From contig NZ_CP121666.1 of the NCBI RefSeq assembly GCF_029714325.1, positions 5,208,001 to 5,272,000 on the forward strand: 64,000 nucleotides of DNA. The letters are read 5' to 3'. This DNA is from Bradyrhizobium sp. CB1717. GTDB lineage: Bacteria > Pseudomonadota > Alphaproteobacteria > Rhizobiales > Xanthobacteraceae. Position 1 is the stretch's first letter; each line of letters begins with the position of its first letter. Below the pieces are notes generated by a model that made no database searches, was not told where the DNA came from, and worked only from the letters and a program-made list of their open reading frames with translations. This document shows, one piece after another, positions 43,826-52,142 of this stretch. Made by a program: the position numbers and the translations under genes.

Positions 43826-44635
43826 TCAGGCGCGCCGCGGCACGCCGCCCGCGTTCATGCCGCCGTCGATGACGAGCTCGCTGCCGGTGACGTAGCGTGA
43901 GGCATCGGAGGCTAGATACAGCACGCCGGAGGCAATCTCCGCGGCCTGGCCGGCGCGGCCCAATGGCGTGACGACCCGCGCGCGGTCCTCAGGATCGATC
44001 GGGGCGTTCTGGCCGGCGCCAGTCGCCCCGGTCGGGATCTTGCCCCAGATCGGCGTGTCGATGATGCCAGGATGGACGGAGTTGACGCGGATGCCGTCGC
44101 CGGCGGCCGCGCATTCCATCGCGATCGACTTGGCGAACAGCCGTACGCCGCCCTTGGTCAGCGAATAGGCCGAGAGGCCCGGCGAGCCGCGCAGGCCCGC
44201 GAGCGAGGACATCATGACGATCGAGCCGCCGCCGGTTCTGCGCATCAAGGGCAGGCAGTGCTTGACCGAGAGAAACACGCCATCGAGGTTGATCGCATTC
44301 TGCCTGCGCCAGTCGGAGAGCGTCATGTCGACGATCGACGGCACGGCGATGCCGATGCCGGCGTTGGAGACGAGCACGTCGAGCCGGCCGTAGCGCTTGG
44401 CGATCTCGGCGACGACCTCGACCCAGCGCTCCTCGCTGGTGACGTCCTGCTCCAGGAAGACCGCCTTGCCACCGGCTTTTGTAACGCGCTTGGCGAGCTC
44501 GGGGCCGCGCAGCTCGTCGATGTCAGTGATGACAACCGTCGCGCCCTCGCGCGCGAACAGCTCGACGATGGCCTCGCCAATGCCGGAAGCGCCGCCCGTC
44601 ACCAGCGCGACCTTGCCCTCAACCTGCCCTGCCAT
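43826..44635 (-). CDS. SDR-family oxidoreductase
   Basis: The 269-residue protein is a classical short-chain dehydrogenase: TGGASGIGEA (cofactor glycines), NAG motif VSNAGIGI, catalytic Ser in MMSSLAG, YSLTK (catalytic Tyr and Lys) and a C-terminal GSELVIDGGMNAG. An acidic residue after the second strand (TDIDEL) favours NAD. The start at 44633-44635 follows GGGAG. It precedes the class II aldolase gene at 97 bases and may act with it on a hydroxy-acid or sugar. Confidence 0.9.
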   Translation of the reverse strand: MAGQVEGKVALVTGGASGIGEAIVELFAREGATVVITDIDELRGPELAKRVTKAGGKAVFLEQDVTSEERWVEVVAEIAKRYGRLDVLVSNAGIGIAVPSIVDMTLSDWRRQNAINLDGVFLSVKHCLPLMRRTGGGSIVMMSSLAGLRGSPGLSAYSLTKGGVRLFAKSIAMECAAAGDGIRVNSVHPGIIDTPIWGKIPTGATGAGQNAPIDPEDRARVVTPLGRAGQAAEIASGVLYLASDASRYVTGSELVIDGGMNAGGVPRRA

Positions 44636-44700
44636 GTTCACTCCCTTTTTTGTTGTTTGAGCGGTCTAATTCTGACGCATCTTCTTATCGGGATCTTGCG

Positions 44701-46542
44701 TTATCTAATCACGGATGGCCCCTGGTCCGGTAGCGCGACGTCGACAACGCGAAACTGCACCCGCTCGGCGCCCTGGTAGCGATCGACCGACAATGATCCC
44801 GCGACATGCATCTGCTGGCCGCGATTGGCGAGCAGTGCATTGCCGAGCTTCTGGCCAACCGAGCGGAACGCGATGCCGTTGACGATGGCGCCGTCGCCCG
44901 ACTTGAAGCGCAGGCGCAGATGCGCCTGGCCGACCTCGTCGGCAAACACGAGCTGGTGCGCCGGCAGTGCCAGCACGGGCTCCGGATTGCCGCTGCCGAA
45001 GGGACCTGCGCGATTGAGTGTGGTCGCCAGCTCCGGCGTCACCGCACGCGCGGAGACCGCGCCGTCGATGTAGAGCTCGTTGACGTGGCGCGCCTCGGCG
45101 ACGTCCTGGGCCAGGGCGTTTTCGAGATAGGCGCGGAATTCGGCGAGCTTCTCTTTCCGCAGCGTCACGCCCGCGGCCATCGCGTGGCCGCCGCCCTTGA
45201 GCAGAATGCCATCGGCGACCGCCTGCCGTACCGCCTTGCCGAGATCGACGCCGGCGATCGAGCGGCCCGAGCCGGTGCCGATGCCGCCGGGCTCCAGCGC
45301 GATCGCGAAGGCCGGCCGCGAAAACTTCTCCTTCAGGCGCGAGGCAACGAGGCCGACCACGCCCGGATGCCAGCCTTCGGACGCCGTGACGATGACGCCG
45401 AGCTTGTCTTCCAACCCAATCGAAGCCAGCGCCTCGGCTTCGGCCTGGGCTTCCGCCGCCTGCTCGATAACGCGGCGCTCGCTGTTGAGACGGTCGAGCT
45501 CGGCCGCGATCCGCGCCGCCTCGACGCTGTCGCCCTCCAGCAATAGCCGCACGCCGAGATCGGCGCGGCCGATGCGGCCGCCGGCATTGACGCGCGGGCC
45601 CAGCATGAAGCCGAGATGCCAGGCCTCCGGCGGACCGTTGAGCCGCGCCACATCCATCAGCGCGGTATGGCCAATATGATCGCGGCGCCGCATCGCGATC
45701 AGACCCTTGGCGACGAAGGCGCGGTTGAGGCCGATCAGCGGCGCGACGTCGGCAACGGTGCCGAGCGCAACGTGATGCAGCATGCCGAGCAGGTCGGGCT
45801 CGGGCATTTCGGAATTCCAGAAGCCGCGCTGGCGCAGCTCGCGGTTGACCGCAACCAGCGTCACCAGCACGAGGCCGACAGCGGCGAGATGGCCAAGGCC
45901 CGAGAGATCATCGAGCCGGTTCGGATTGACCAGTGCGTCCACCTCCGGCAGCTCCGTGCCGGCCTGGTGATGGTCGATCACGACGACGGACATGCCGAGC
46001 CGTTTTGCCTCCGCAAGCGGCTCGATGCTGGTGGTGCCGCAATCCACGGTGACGAGCAGCGTCGCGCCCTTTGCCGCCAGCCCACGCACCGCTTCGACAT
46101 TGGGGCCATAGCCCTCAAAGATCCGGTCGGGAATGTGGATCAGCGGATCGAGCCCACAATGGCGCAGATGCCAGGCCAGCAGCGCCGACGAGGTCGCGCC
46201 GTCGACATCGTAGTCGCCGAAGATCGCGACCTTCTCGCCCCTCGCCGCGGCATCCGCGATGCGCTTGGCGGCGGCCTCCATTTCCGTGACCGTGAAGGGA
46301 TCCGGCAGCAGCTTGCGGATGGTCGGATCAAGGAAGTCGGCAACGGCGTCAATATCGACGCCGCGTCCCGCCAGCACCCGCGCCAGCAGCTCCGGCAGCT
46401 GGTGCCGTTGCACGATGGCGAGCGCCTGGGCCGCCCCGCGGGCGTCGAGCCGGTCGCGCCAGAGCTTGTCGGTGAGCGAGCGCGCGACGCCCAGGAACGC
46501 CTGGGGCGCTTCGACGGGCAAGGCTGTGGCAGGCGGCGTCAT
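44701..46542 (-). CDS. recJ: Single-stranded-DNA exonuclease RecJ
   Basis: The 613-residue protein has the DHH phosphoesterase core: FGDYDVDGATSSALL, VTVDCGTTS and VVVIDHHQAGTELP, then DHHA1 (GRVNAGGRIGRADLGV; KGGGHAMAAGVTL) and an OB fold. It degrades single-stranded DNA 5' to 3' in recombination and mismatch repair. ATG 46540-46542 is taken over the upstream frame to 46698 because of family fit. Size matches the family. Confidence 0.95.
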   Translation of the reverse strand: MTPPATALPVEAPQAFLGVARSLTDKLWRDRLDARGAAQALAIVQRHQLPELLARVLAGRGVDIDAVADFLDPTIRKLLPDPFTVTEMEAAAKRIADAAARGEKVAIFGDYDVDGATSSALLAWHLRHCGLDPLIHIPDRIFEGYGPNVEAVRGLAAKGATLLVTVDCGTTSIEPLAEAKRLGMSVVVIDHHQAGTELPEVDALVNPNRLDDLSGLGHLAAVGLVLVTLVAVNRELRQRGFWNSEMPEPDLLGMLHHVALGTVADVAPLIGLNRAFVAKGLIAMRRRDHIGHTALMDVARLNGPPEAWHLGFMLGPRVNAGGRIGRADLGVRLLLEGDSVEAARIAAELDRLNSERRVIEQAAEAQAEAEALASIGLEDKLGVIVTASEGWHPGVVGLVASRLKEKFSRPAFAIALEPGGIGTGSGRSIAGVDLGKAVRQAVADGILLKGGGHAMAAGVTLRKEKLAEFRAYLENALAQDVAEARHVNELYIDGAVSARAVTPELATTLNRAGPFGSGNPEPVLALPAHQLVFADEVGQAHLRLRFKSGDGAIVNGIAFRSVGQKLGNALLANRGQQMHVAGSLSVDRYQGAERVQFRVVDVALPDQGPSVIR

Positions 46543-46829
46543 GACGAGGCTATCGGTTGGGGAACTCGGATTCCGGGCGATCACGCTGGGCGGCCCGGGA
46601 CTGGCTTTAGAGGATTGGCCGGGAAACTCCGGCGATTTGCAACGGCCGGGCCGCACAAAGCGGTGGATGGCCGGCTGGCAGGCCGGAGTGACTATCATTT
46701 AGGCATTCCGCCGAACAGCAAATTAAGCAGGCGTTAGGCGGAATCCTCGAAAAAGAATCGTATTCGATCTGACGTGATTTTGTTCCGGGTTCATTGCAGA
46801 TCTGGCCTCATTGCCAAGGGAAGTCCCCG

Positions 46830-47906
46830 ATGTCTGCTGCGCTGGGTCTGAAAGCCAAGCCGATCGCTACCGAACTCACTGATGATGATTCCGACATCTC
46901 CGCGCTGATCAATCGCCTCACCGCGGAAGTGAACCAGATCGCGGTCGACAAGACCAAGGCGATCCAGCAGATCACCAACCAGATGAAGATGCTGGCGCTG
47001 AACGCGTTGATCGAAAGCTCGCGCGCCGGCGCGCAAGGCGCGGGCTTTGCGGTGGTGGCGCAGGAGGTGCGCGGCGTCGGCCAGCAGGTCGAGACCATCG
47101 CCCGCGAACTCGAGACGCAGTTGACGAAACGGACCGGCGACCTCGTCGCCTCGATCGACCGCATGAGCCAGCGCTCGCGCGGCGAGCGCATGGTGGACCT
47201 GTCGCTCAACGCGGTCGAGCTGATCGACCGCAACCTCTATGAGCGCACCTGCGACGTGCGCTGGTGGGCGACCGACTCCGCCGTGGTCGATTGCGCGGCC
47301 TCACCTGCGCCGGCAGCGGTCACCTATGCCTCGCAGCGCCTCGGCGTGATCCTGGGTGCCTACACGGTCTATCTCGACCTCTGGCTCTGCGACCTCGACG
47401 GCAACGTCATCGCCAACGGCCGCGCCGACCGCTTCCGCATCGTCGGCCAGAACGTCGCCCACACCAAATGGTTTCGCGAGGCGCGCACCTTGCGCTCCGG
47501 TGACGACTATGTCGCCGGCGACGTCGAGAACCAGGCGCTGCTCGGCAACGCGCAGGTTGCGACCTATTGCGCCAGCGTCCGCGCCGGCGGCCAGGCCAAC
47601 GGCGCGCCGGTCGGCGTGCTCGCCATCCATTTCGACTGGGAGCCGCAGGCTCGCGCCATCGTCCAGGGCGTCCGCGTCGGCGACATCGACAAGGCCCGCG
47701 TGCTGCTGGTCGACTCGAACCTCCGCGTCATCGCCGCCTCCGACGGCCAGGGCATTTTGAGCGAGCGCATCTCACTGTCGCTCAATGGCCAGCGCTCCGG
47801 CTTCTATCAGGACCGCTCGGGCGCGATGGTCGCCTTCCATGCGACGCCCGGCTACGAGACCTATCGGGGCCTCGGCTGGTACGGCGTGATCGTCTGCGGC
47901 GCGTAA
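46830..47906 (+). CDS. Soluble MCP-like protein, signalling hairpin first, sensor last
   Basis: The 358-residue protein has no membrane segment. Residues about 20-125 are a coiled coil holding the chemoreceptor hairpin tip NQMKMLALNALIESSRAGAQGAGFAVVAQEVRGVGQQ. The C-terminal half (about 140-358) looks like a Cache-type sensor fold, with LWLCDLDGNVIANGRADRF and VLLVDSNLRVIAASDGQGIL. Typical receptors put the sensor first. The coiled coil is much shorter than in standard receptors. The start ATG at 46830 follows AAGGGA. Confidence 0.75.
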   Translation: MSAALGLKAKPIATELTDDDSDISALINRLTAEVNQIAVDKTKAIQQITNQMKMLALNALIESSRAGAQGAGFAVVAQEVRGVGQQVETIARELETQLTKRTGDLVASIDRMSQRSRGERMVDLSLNAVELIDRNLYERTCDVRWWATDSAVVDCAASPAPAAVTYASQRLGVILGAYTVYLDLWLCDLDGNVIANGRADRFRIVGQNVAHTKWFREARTLRSGDDYVAGDVENQALLGNAQVATYCASVRAGGQANGAPVGVLAIHFDWEPQARAIVQGVRVGDIDKARVLLVDSNLRVIAASDGQGILSERISLSLNGQRSGFYQDRSGAMVAFHATPGYETYRGLGWYGVIVCGA

Positions 47907-47937
47907 GGCGTGAGCCGGCCGCTCCAATAAAACTACG

Positions 47938-47974
47938 AAAACAACCCCATGCACAGTAGGCCGAGGGTTGTTTT
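47938..47974. terminator. Terminator-like hairpin with embedded repeat
   Basis: AAAACAACCC (47938-47947) pairs with GGGTTGTTTT (47965-47974). T-rich DNA follows on the plus strand. The 20 bases 47940-47959 are the reverse complement of 25655-25674. It lies 30 bases past the MCP-like gene. Confidence 0.6.
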
Positions 47975-48120
47975 TGCTCGTGTTTTTCGTCCGTTGAAGC
48001 AGCTCTGACCAGCCCGTCCCTCGCCCCGGTCGGCTGGCGTCTTGATGCAAATCAACACGGGACTGCCGTCCGGCAAATGATGCTCGTGCAGACGGGCAAC
48101 CTTCCCGGACGAGCGACGTC

Positions 48121-49470
48121 ATGGACGAACTGTCGAAATTTGGCATTGATGCCGGCAGGCTGCCGATCTGGCTTCGCATCGTCGCGGTCGCGACGCTCGT
48201 CGTGCTCACGACCGGCGCGGGCGTGCTGGCGTATCGCTGGTACGCCCAGCCGGTCACGCTGTCGATTGCGGTGGGCTCGCTGGATGGCGACGCGCCCAAG
48301 ATCGTGTCTGCGCTTGCCAGCCGCCTTGTCGTGAACAAGGCGCCGGTGCGGCTCAAGGTGGTCGAGACCAGCGGCCCGCAGGAGTCGGCGACCGCCTTCT
48401 CGTCCGGCAAGACTGATCTCGCCGTGGTTCGCGGCGACGTCGGCGACCTGTCGCAGGCGCAAGCCATTGTCGTTCTCGCCGAGGCCGTGGCCATGCTCGT
48501 TGCGCCGCCCGGGTCGGCCATCGCGGATGTCGCCGGCCTGAAGCGCGCGACCGTAGGCGTTGTCGCTGCCGATACCAATCAGAGGATCGTCCATGTCCTC
48601 ATCAAATCCTATGATCTCGACCGCGCCAACGTCGTGTTCAAAAATCTTGCACTGGACGAGGTCCGCCGCGCCTTCGACAGCAAGGAGGTGCGTGCGGTGC
48701 TTTTCGTCATGCCGCTGAGCGAGAAATATCTGTCGCTGGTACGGGGGCTGTTCCCGCAGAACGCCAAGACCGCGCCGGTGCTGATCCCGATCGAGAACGC
48801 GGGAGCGATCGCGGAGAAAGAGCGCGCCTATGAAAGTTTCGACATTCCCAAGGGAACGTTGCGCGGATCGCCTCCAATCCCCGGCGATGACGTGACCACC
48901 TTGCGCGTGAACTACTATGTGGTCGGCAAGAAAGATCTCGATAACGATACGATCGCCGACCTCACGCAGGCTCTCACGGCTGCGCGCAGGGACATTTTGC
49001 CGGACTGGCCGATTCTTGCACAATTCAAGGCGCCCGATACCGATGCGGGCGCCTATCTCCCGGTTCATGCCGGCGCCGCGGAGTTCTACAACGGCAACCA
49101 GCAGTCCTTCCTCGACAAGTGGAGCAACGCGATTTTTCTGGCACCGATGGCCCTGGGCGCACTGGCGTCGGTCGGGGCCGCGCTCTGGCAATTTCTCAGG
49201 TCCGGCGAAGCCAGGCCGCGTCAGCCGGCACTCGACGCACTCTATGCGCTGGGCAGCAAGATACGGCGCTCGCAAAACGAGGCGGAACTTTCGGAGATCG
49301 AAAACCAGATCGACAACGTGCTCCGCGCACAGCGCGCGAAGTCCGATGGGGATGAAAGCACGCTGGATGCGGCCACGCTGAACGTGGCGGCGCACCGCCT
49401 CGAAAACCTCATCCATGACCGTAAGGCCGCGCTGAACGCCGGCCATTCGCAATCAACGCCCCCCGCCTAG
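48121..49470 (+). CDS. TAXI-family solute-binding protein, membrane anchored
   Basis: The 449-residue protein has an N-terminal hydrophobic anchor (IVAVATLVVLTTGAGVLAY), a TRAP-type TAXI binding domain (about residues 45-320) and a second hydrophobic segment (AIFLAPMALGALASVGAALWQF), then a C-terminal coiled coil (SEIENQIDNVLRAQRA). No TRAP permease gene lies beside it, so it may be a sensor or orphan binding protein. The ribosome site is weak. Confidence 0.78.
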   Translation: MDELSKFGIDAGRLPIWLRIVAVATLVVLTTGAGVLAYRWYAQPVTLSIAVGSLDGDAPKIVSALASRLVVNKAPVRLKVVETSGPQESATAFSSGKTDLAVVRGDVGDLSQAQAIVVLAEAVAMLVAPPGSAIADVAGLKRATVGVVAADTNQRIVHVLIKSYDLDRANVVFKNLALDEVRRAFDSKEVRAVLFVMPLSEKYLSLVRGLFPQNAKTAPVLIPIENAGAIAEKERAYESFDIPKGTLRGSPPIPGDDVTTLRVNYYVVGKKDLDNDTIADLTQALTAARRDILPDWPILAQFKAPDTDAGAYLPVHAGAAEFYNGNQQSFLDKWSNAIFLAPMALGALASVGAALWQFLRSGEARPRQPALDALYALGSKIRRSQNEAELSEIENQIDNVLRAQRAKSDGDESTLDAATLNVAAHRLENLIHDRKAALNAGHSQSTPPA

Positions 49471-49517
49471 AGCCAATCGCAAGTCTAGGCCTGAGGCTCC
49501 CGATCACGATCAACGCA

Positions 49518-50516
49518 TCACATCGTGCTCGCAACGAACACGACCGGTGTGCCTTTCGTGACGCTGCCAGCGACACGTTCGGCGTCCCAATTGGTGAGGC
49601 GAACGCAGCCGTGGGATTCCGCCTTGGAGATCTTGTCCGGCGAAGGCGTACCGTGAATGCCGTAGCCTTCGGCAGACAAATTGATCCACACCGTCCCAAC
49701 CGGATTGTTCGGACCGGGCTTGATGGTGAAGGGCTTGCGGGACCGGACGCCCTTGAAGCGATAAGCGGGATTGTAGCGATAGAACGGATTTCTGTTGACC
49801 TCGGTAATCTTGAGCGTGCCTGAGGGCGACGGCTTGTCCTCGCTTCCCACGGTCGCCGGATAGAATCCCATCAGCGCATTCGACTTGTCGAACAGCTTGA
49901 CGGTCTGCCTGACCTTGTCGATCTCGACCCGGTCGGCCCTGGCAGGCGCCCCCTCGCCTGCGCTCGCGGTGTCAACGACGACGATGCTGTCGCCGGCCCG
50001 GTCGAAACGGCGGCCGGGGTTGAGCGCCGCCAGGAGCTGCTCGCTCATGTGGAATTTCTCGGCGAGAGCCTCGCGCGGACTGATGTAGCCGAGCTTCGGG
50101 ATGTCCTTCATGTCCTCCATCTTCGAGGGCAGCTTGTTCAGGAAAGGACCCGCCACGTCCTGCTCCGTGATGGCATAGGTCAGCGTGATCGGCCGGTCAT
50201 CCGCCCGCAGCGCTTTCCAGATCTCCTCTGTCGGGGTGTCCGAACCCGGCAATTGCCGGGCTTCCGCATAGGCGCGCAGCGCCTTCTTCGCGTTTTCGCC
50301 GAACCTGCCGTCGATCTCGCCGGGCGAGAAATGCGCCCGGTCCAGGAGAACCTGCAGCCGTATGCCCGCCGGGGTCGGCTTGTTGTTCGAGAGCGTCTTC
50401 TTCGATGGCTCGGCGGAATTGATGGCGTCCGCGGTCATCTCGGCGGCGAACGCCGGCAACGTCGCCAGGGCGAAGACAAGAAAGATGCAGATCTGCCCCG
50501 TTTTCGTCAGCGACAT
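49518..50516 (-). CDS. L,D-transpeptidase (YkuD)
   Basis: The 332-residue exported protein has a signal peptide (ICIFLVFALATLPAFAA), a PG-binding-like region (LQVLLDRAHFSPGEIDGRFGENAKKALRAYAEA), a central LysM-like part and a C-terminal YkuD domain. Its active site is HGTPSPDKISKAESHGCVRLTNWD, with catalytic Cys in SHGC. It forms 3-3 cross-links or attaches proteins to peptidoglycan. Length is usual for rhizobial members. Confidence 0.92.
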   Translation of the reverse strand: MSLTKTGQICIFLVFALATLPAFAAEMTADAINSAEPSKKTLSNNKPTPAGIRLQVLLDRAHFSPGEIDGRFGENAKKALRAYAEARQLPGSDTPTEEIWKALRADDRPITLTYAITEQDVAGPFLNKLPSKMEDMKDIPKLGYISPREALAEKFHMSEQLLAALNPGRRFDRAGDSIVVVDTASAGEGAPARADRVEIDKVRQTVKLFDKSNALMGFYPATVGSEDKPSPSGTLKITEVNRNPFYRYNPAYRFKGVRSRKPFTIKPGPNNPVGTVWINLSAEGYGIHGTPSPDKISKAESHGCVRLTNWDAERVAGSVTKGTPVVFVASTM

Positions 50517-50785
50517 CGCCGCCTCCCTTTCACGTCTTCGATGATTGCGTAGCCGGAAACGGACGCGAAGCTTGCCTCCGGAAATTGCCTCGCCCGCTCG
50601 GCGCCGGCGTGGAGCTTCGGAGGGGCGCTTTCGGCGAGGGGTGCGAGCTGAGCGATGCGCATGAGAGCCGCTATACCGCTGAGCGAAGGATCAGCACGAT
50701 GGCTGCGGACAGAAGGTTCGAAATCGCAAGCAACGTCCAGCCCGGCCTCGCGCTTGCCCCCGCCAGGCGCCACGCAAGGCTCTCA

Positions 50786-50990
50786 ATGAGCCTCAACAAT
50801 CGTCATCGGAAAGCCGCTCGAGATAGGCGAGCCCGAAGCCTGCAAGGTCCTGGGCATCACCGTTACTCTCACGCGCTTCCCGCCTCCCTTGCAGATGACG
50901 CTCGAGGAGACAGCGACGGCCATCCGCAGCATCGACATCGCGATGCCGGGCGCGGTACACGCACCATGCGGTATCAACCGCTGTTCGTAG
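50786..50990 (+). pseudogene. Possible frameshifted small gene
   Basis: ATG 50786 with AAGG seven bases ahead opens MSLN, and from about 50799 another frame continues IVIGKPLEIGEPEACKVLGI...MPGAVHAPCGINRCS up to TAG 50988-50990. Third positions are strongly GC-rich in the second part, like real genes here. One base lost or gained near 50797 would make a product of about 68 residues. It could be a real sequence difference or an assembly error. The surrounding 50517-51143 otherwise contains no gene. Confidence 0.35.
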
Positions 50991-51143
50991 CGGGCCGTCG
51001 TCGACCATGTTCCCAGCTCCGAGGTGGAGATGTTCATGGAACGCCAACTCGTCACGGCGGCGGAAGTTTCCAGTATTTCCCGAAAGTCTAATTCTCACCG
51101 TAAGGCGAGCGCAGTCAGCACGCGCTCCCTTGGTGCGTGCAAA

Positions 51144-52142
51144 TCAGCAGCGCACAGCCATCTCCGCCGCGAGCAGCAATGCGGCGCGGCTGGCGCCGAT
51201 CGAGGCGATGCCTTGTCCCGCAATGTCGTAAGCGGTGCCGTGCGCGGGCGTGCAGATCGGGAAAGGAAAGCCCCCGAGCAGGGTCACGCCGCGATCGAAC
51301 CCCATCAGCTTCATCGCGATCTGGCCCTGGTCGTGATACATCGTCAGCACCGCATCGAAGGCGCCGCCCTTGGCGCGCAGGAATACGGTGTCGGCCGGAA
51401 ACGGCCCCTCGGCGGCAATGCCCTCCGCCTGCCCGGCCGCGACCACGGGCGCAATCACGTCGATCTCCTCGCGGCCAAAATTGCCCCCGTCCCCGGCATG
51501 CGGGTTGAGACCGGCGACCGCAATGCGTGGCCGGGCGAAGCCAGCGTTGCGCATGCAGGCATCGGTCAGCCTGAGCGCCCGATGGATGCGTTCGCTGGAC
51601 AGGTTCGCGGCGACGTCCCTCAGCGGGATGTGGGAGGTGACGCGCGCGTTCCAGAGCCGGTCGAGCACGTTGAATTCGCTCGCCGGGGTCTTGAGACCGA
51701 CCACCTCGGCCGAGAATGCGATCTCGTCGTCATACTCGGCGCGGGCAAGTCGCATCGCCTGCTTGTTGAAGGGGGTGAAGCAGACGGCATCGACACGGCC
51801 GTCGCGGCCGAGTTCGAGCGCGTGCCGATAGTTGGTCAGCGCGAATTTTCCGCCGGCAAGGGTCGCGGTCTTCGGCTCGACGTCTTTGGGATCGAGGTGG
51901 CGAAGATCGACAAACAGCGCATCGCCCTGCGCCGCGCGAAGGTCAGTCCCCTTCTCCGTCATGGTCAACTCCGGCTTGACGCTCGCAACACGTGCGCCTT
52001 CGTCGAAGATGCGGCGATCGCCGATCACGACGAGGCGGCAGCGTGCACGGATCTCGTCCTGCGCCACCAGCTTCGCCGTCAGCTCCGGGCTGATGCCCGC
52101 GGGATCTCCCATCGCCAGTGCAACGAGCGGCTTTGCGGTCAT
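51144..52142 (-). CDS. PdxA-family dehydrogenase
   Basis: The 332-residue protein belongs to the 4-hydroxythreonine-4-phosphate dehydrogenase family. Three metal-binding histidines are in VTSHIPLRDV, GLNPHAGDGG and MYHDQGQI. MGDPAGISPE is at the N-terminus. Such paralogues outside pdx loci often act on other phosphorylated or hydroxy acids (the PdxA2 type). It overlaps the TctA gene by four bases, so it is last in the transport operon. A vitamin B6 role is less likely. Confidence 0.85.
   Translation of the reverse strand: MTAKPLVALAMGDPAGISPELTAKLVAQDEIRARCRLVVIGDRRIFDEGARVASVKPELTMTEKGTDLRAAQGDALFVDLRHLDPKDVEPKTATLAGGKFALTNYRHALELGRDGRVDAVCFTPFNKQAMRLARAEYDDEIAFSAEVVGLKTPASEFNVLDRLWNARVTSHIPLRDVAANLSSERIHRALRLTDACMRNAGFARPRIAVAGLNPHAGDGGNFGREEIDVIAPVVAAGQAEGIAAEGPFPADTVFLRAKGGAFDAVLTMYHDQGQIAMKLMGFDRGVTLLGGFPFPICTPAHGTAYDIAGQGIASIGASRAALLLAAEMAVRC

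Noticed and set aside
51144..52142. Vitamin B6 PdxA
   Set aside because: Belongs to a transport/CoA operon with no pdxJ or ksgA nearby, so a paralogue in another pathway is more likely, though the original role is not excluded.
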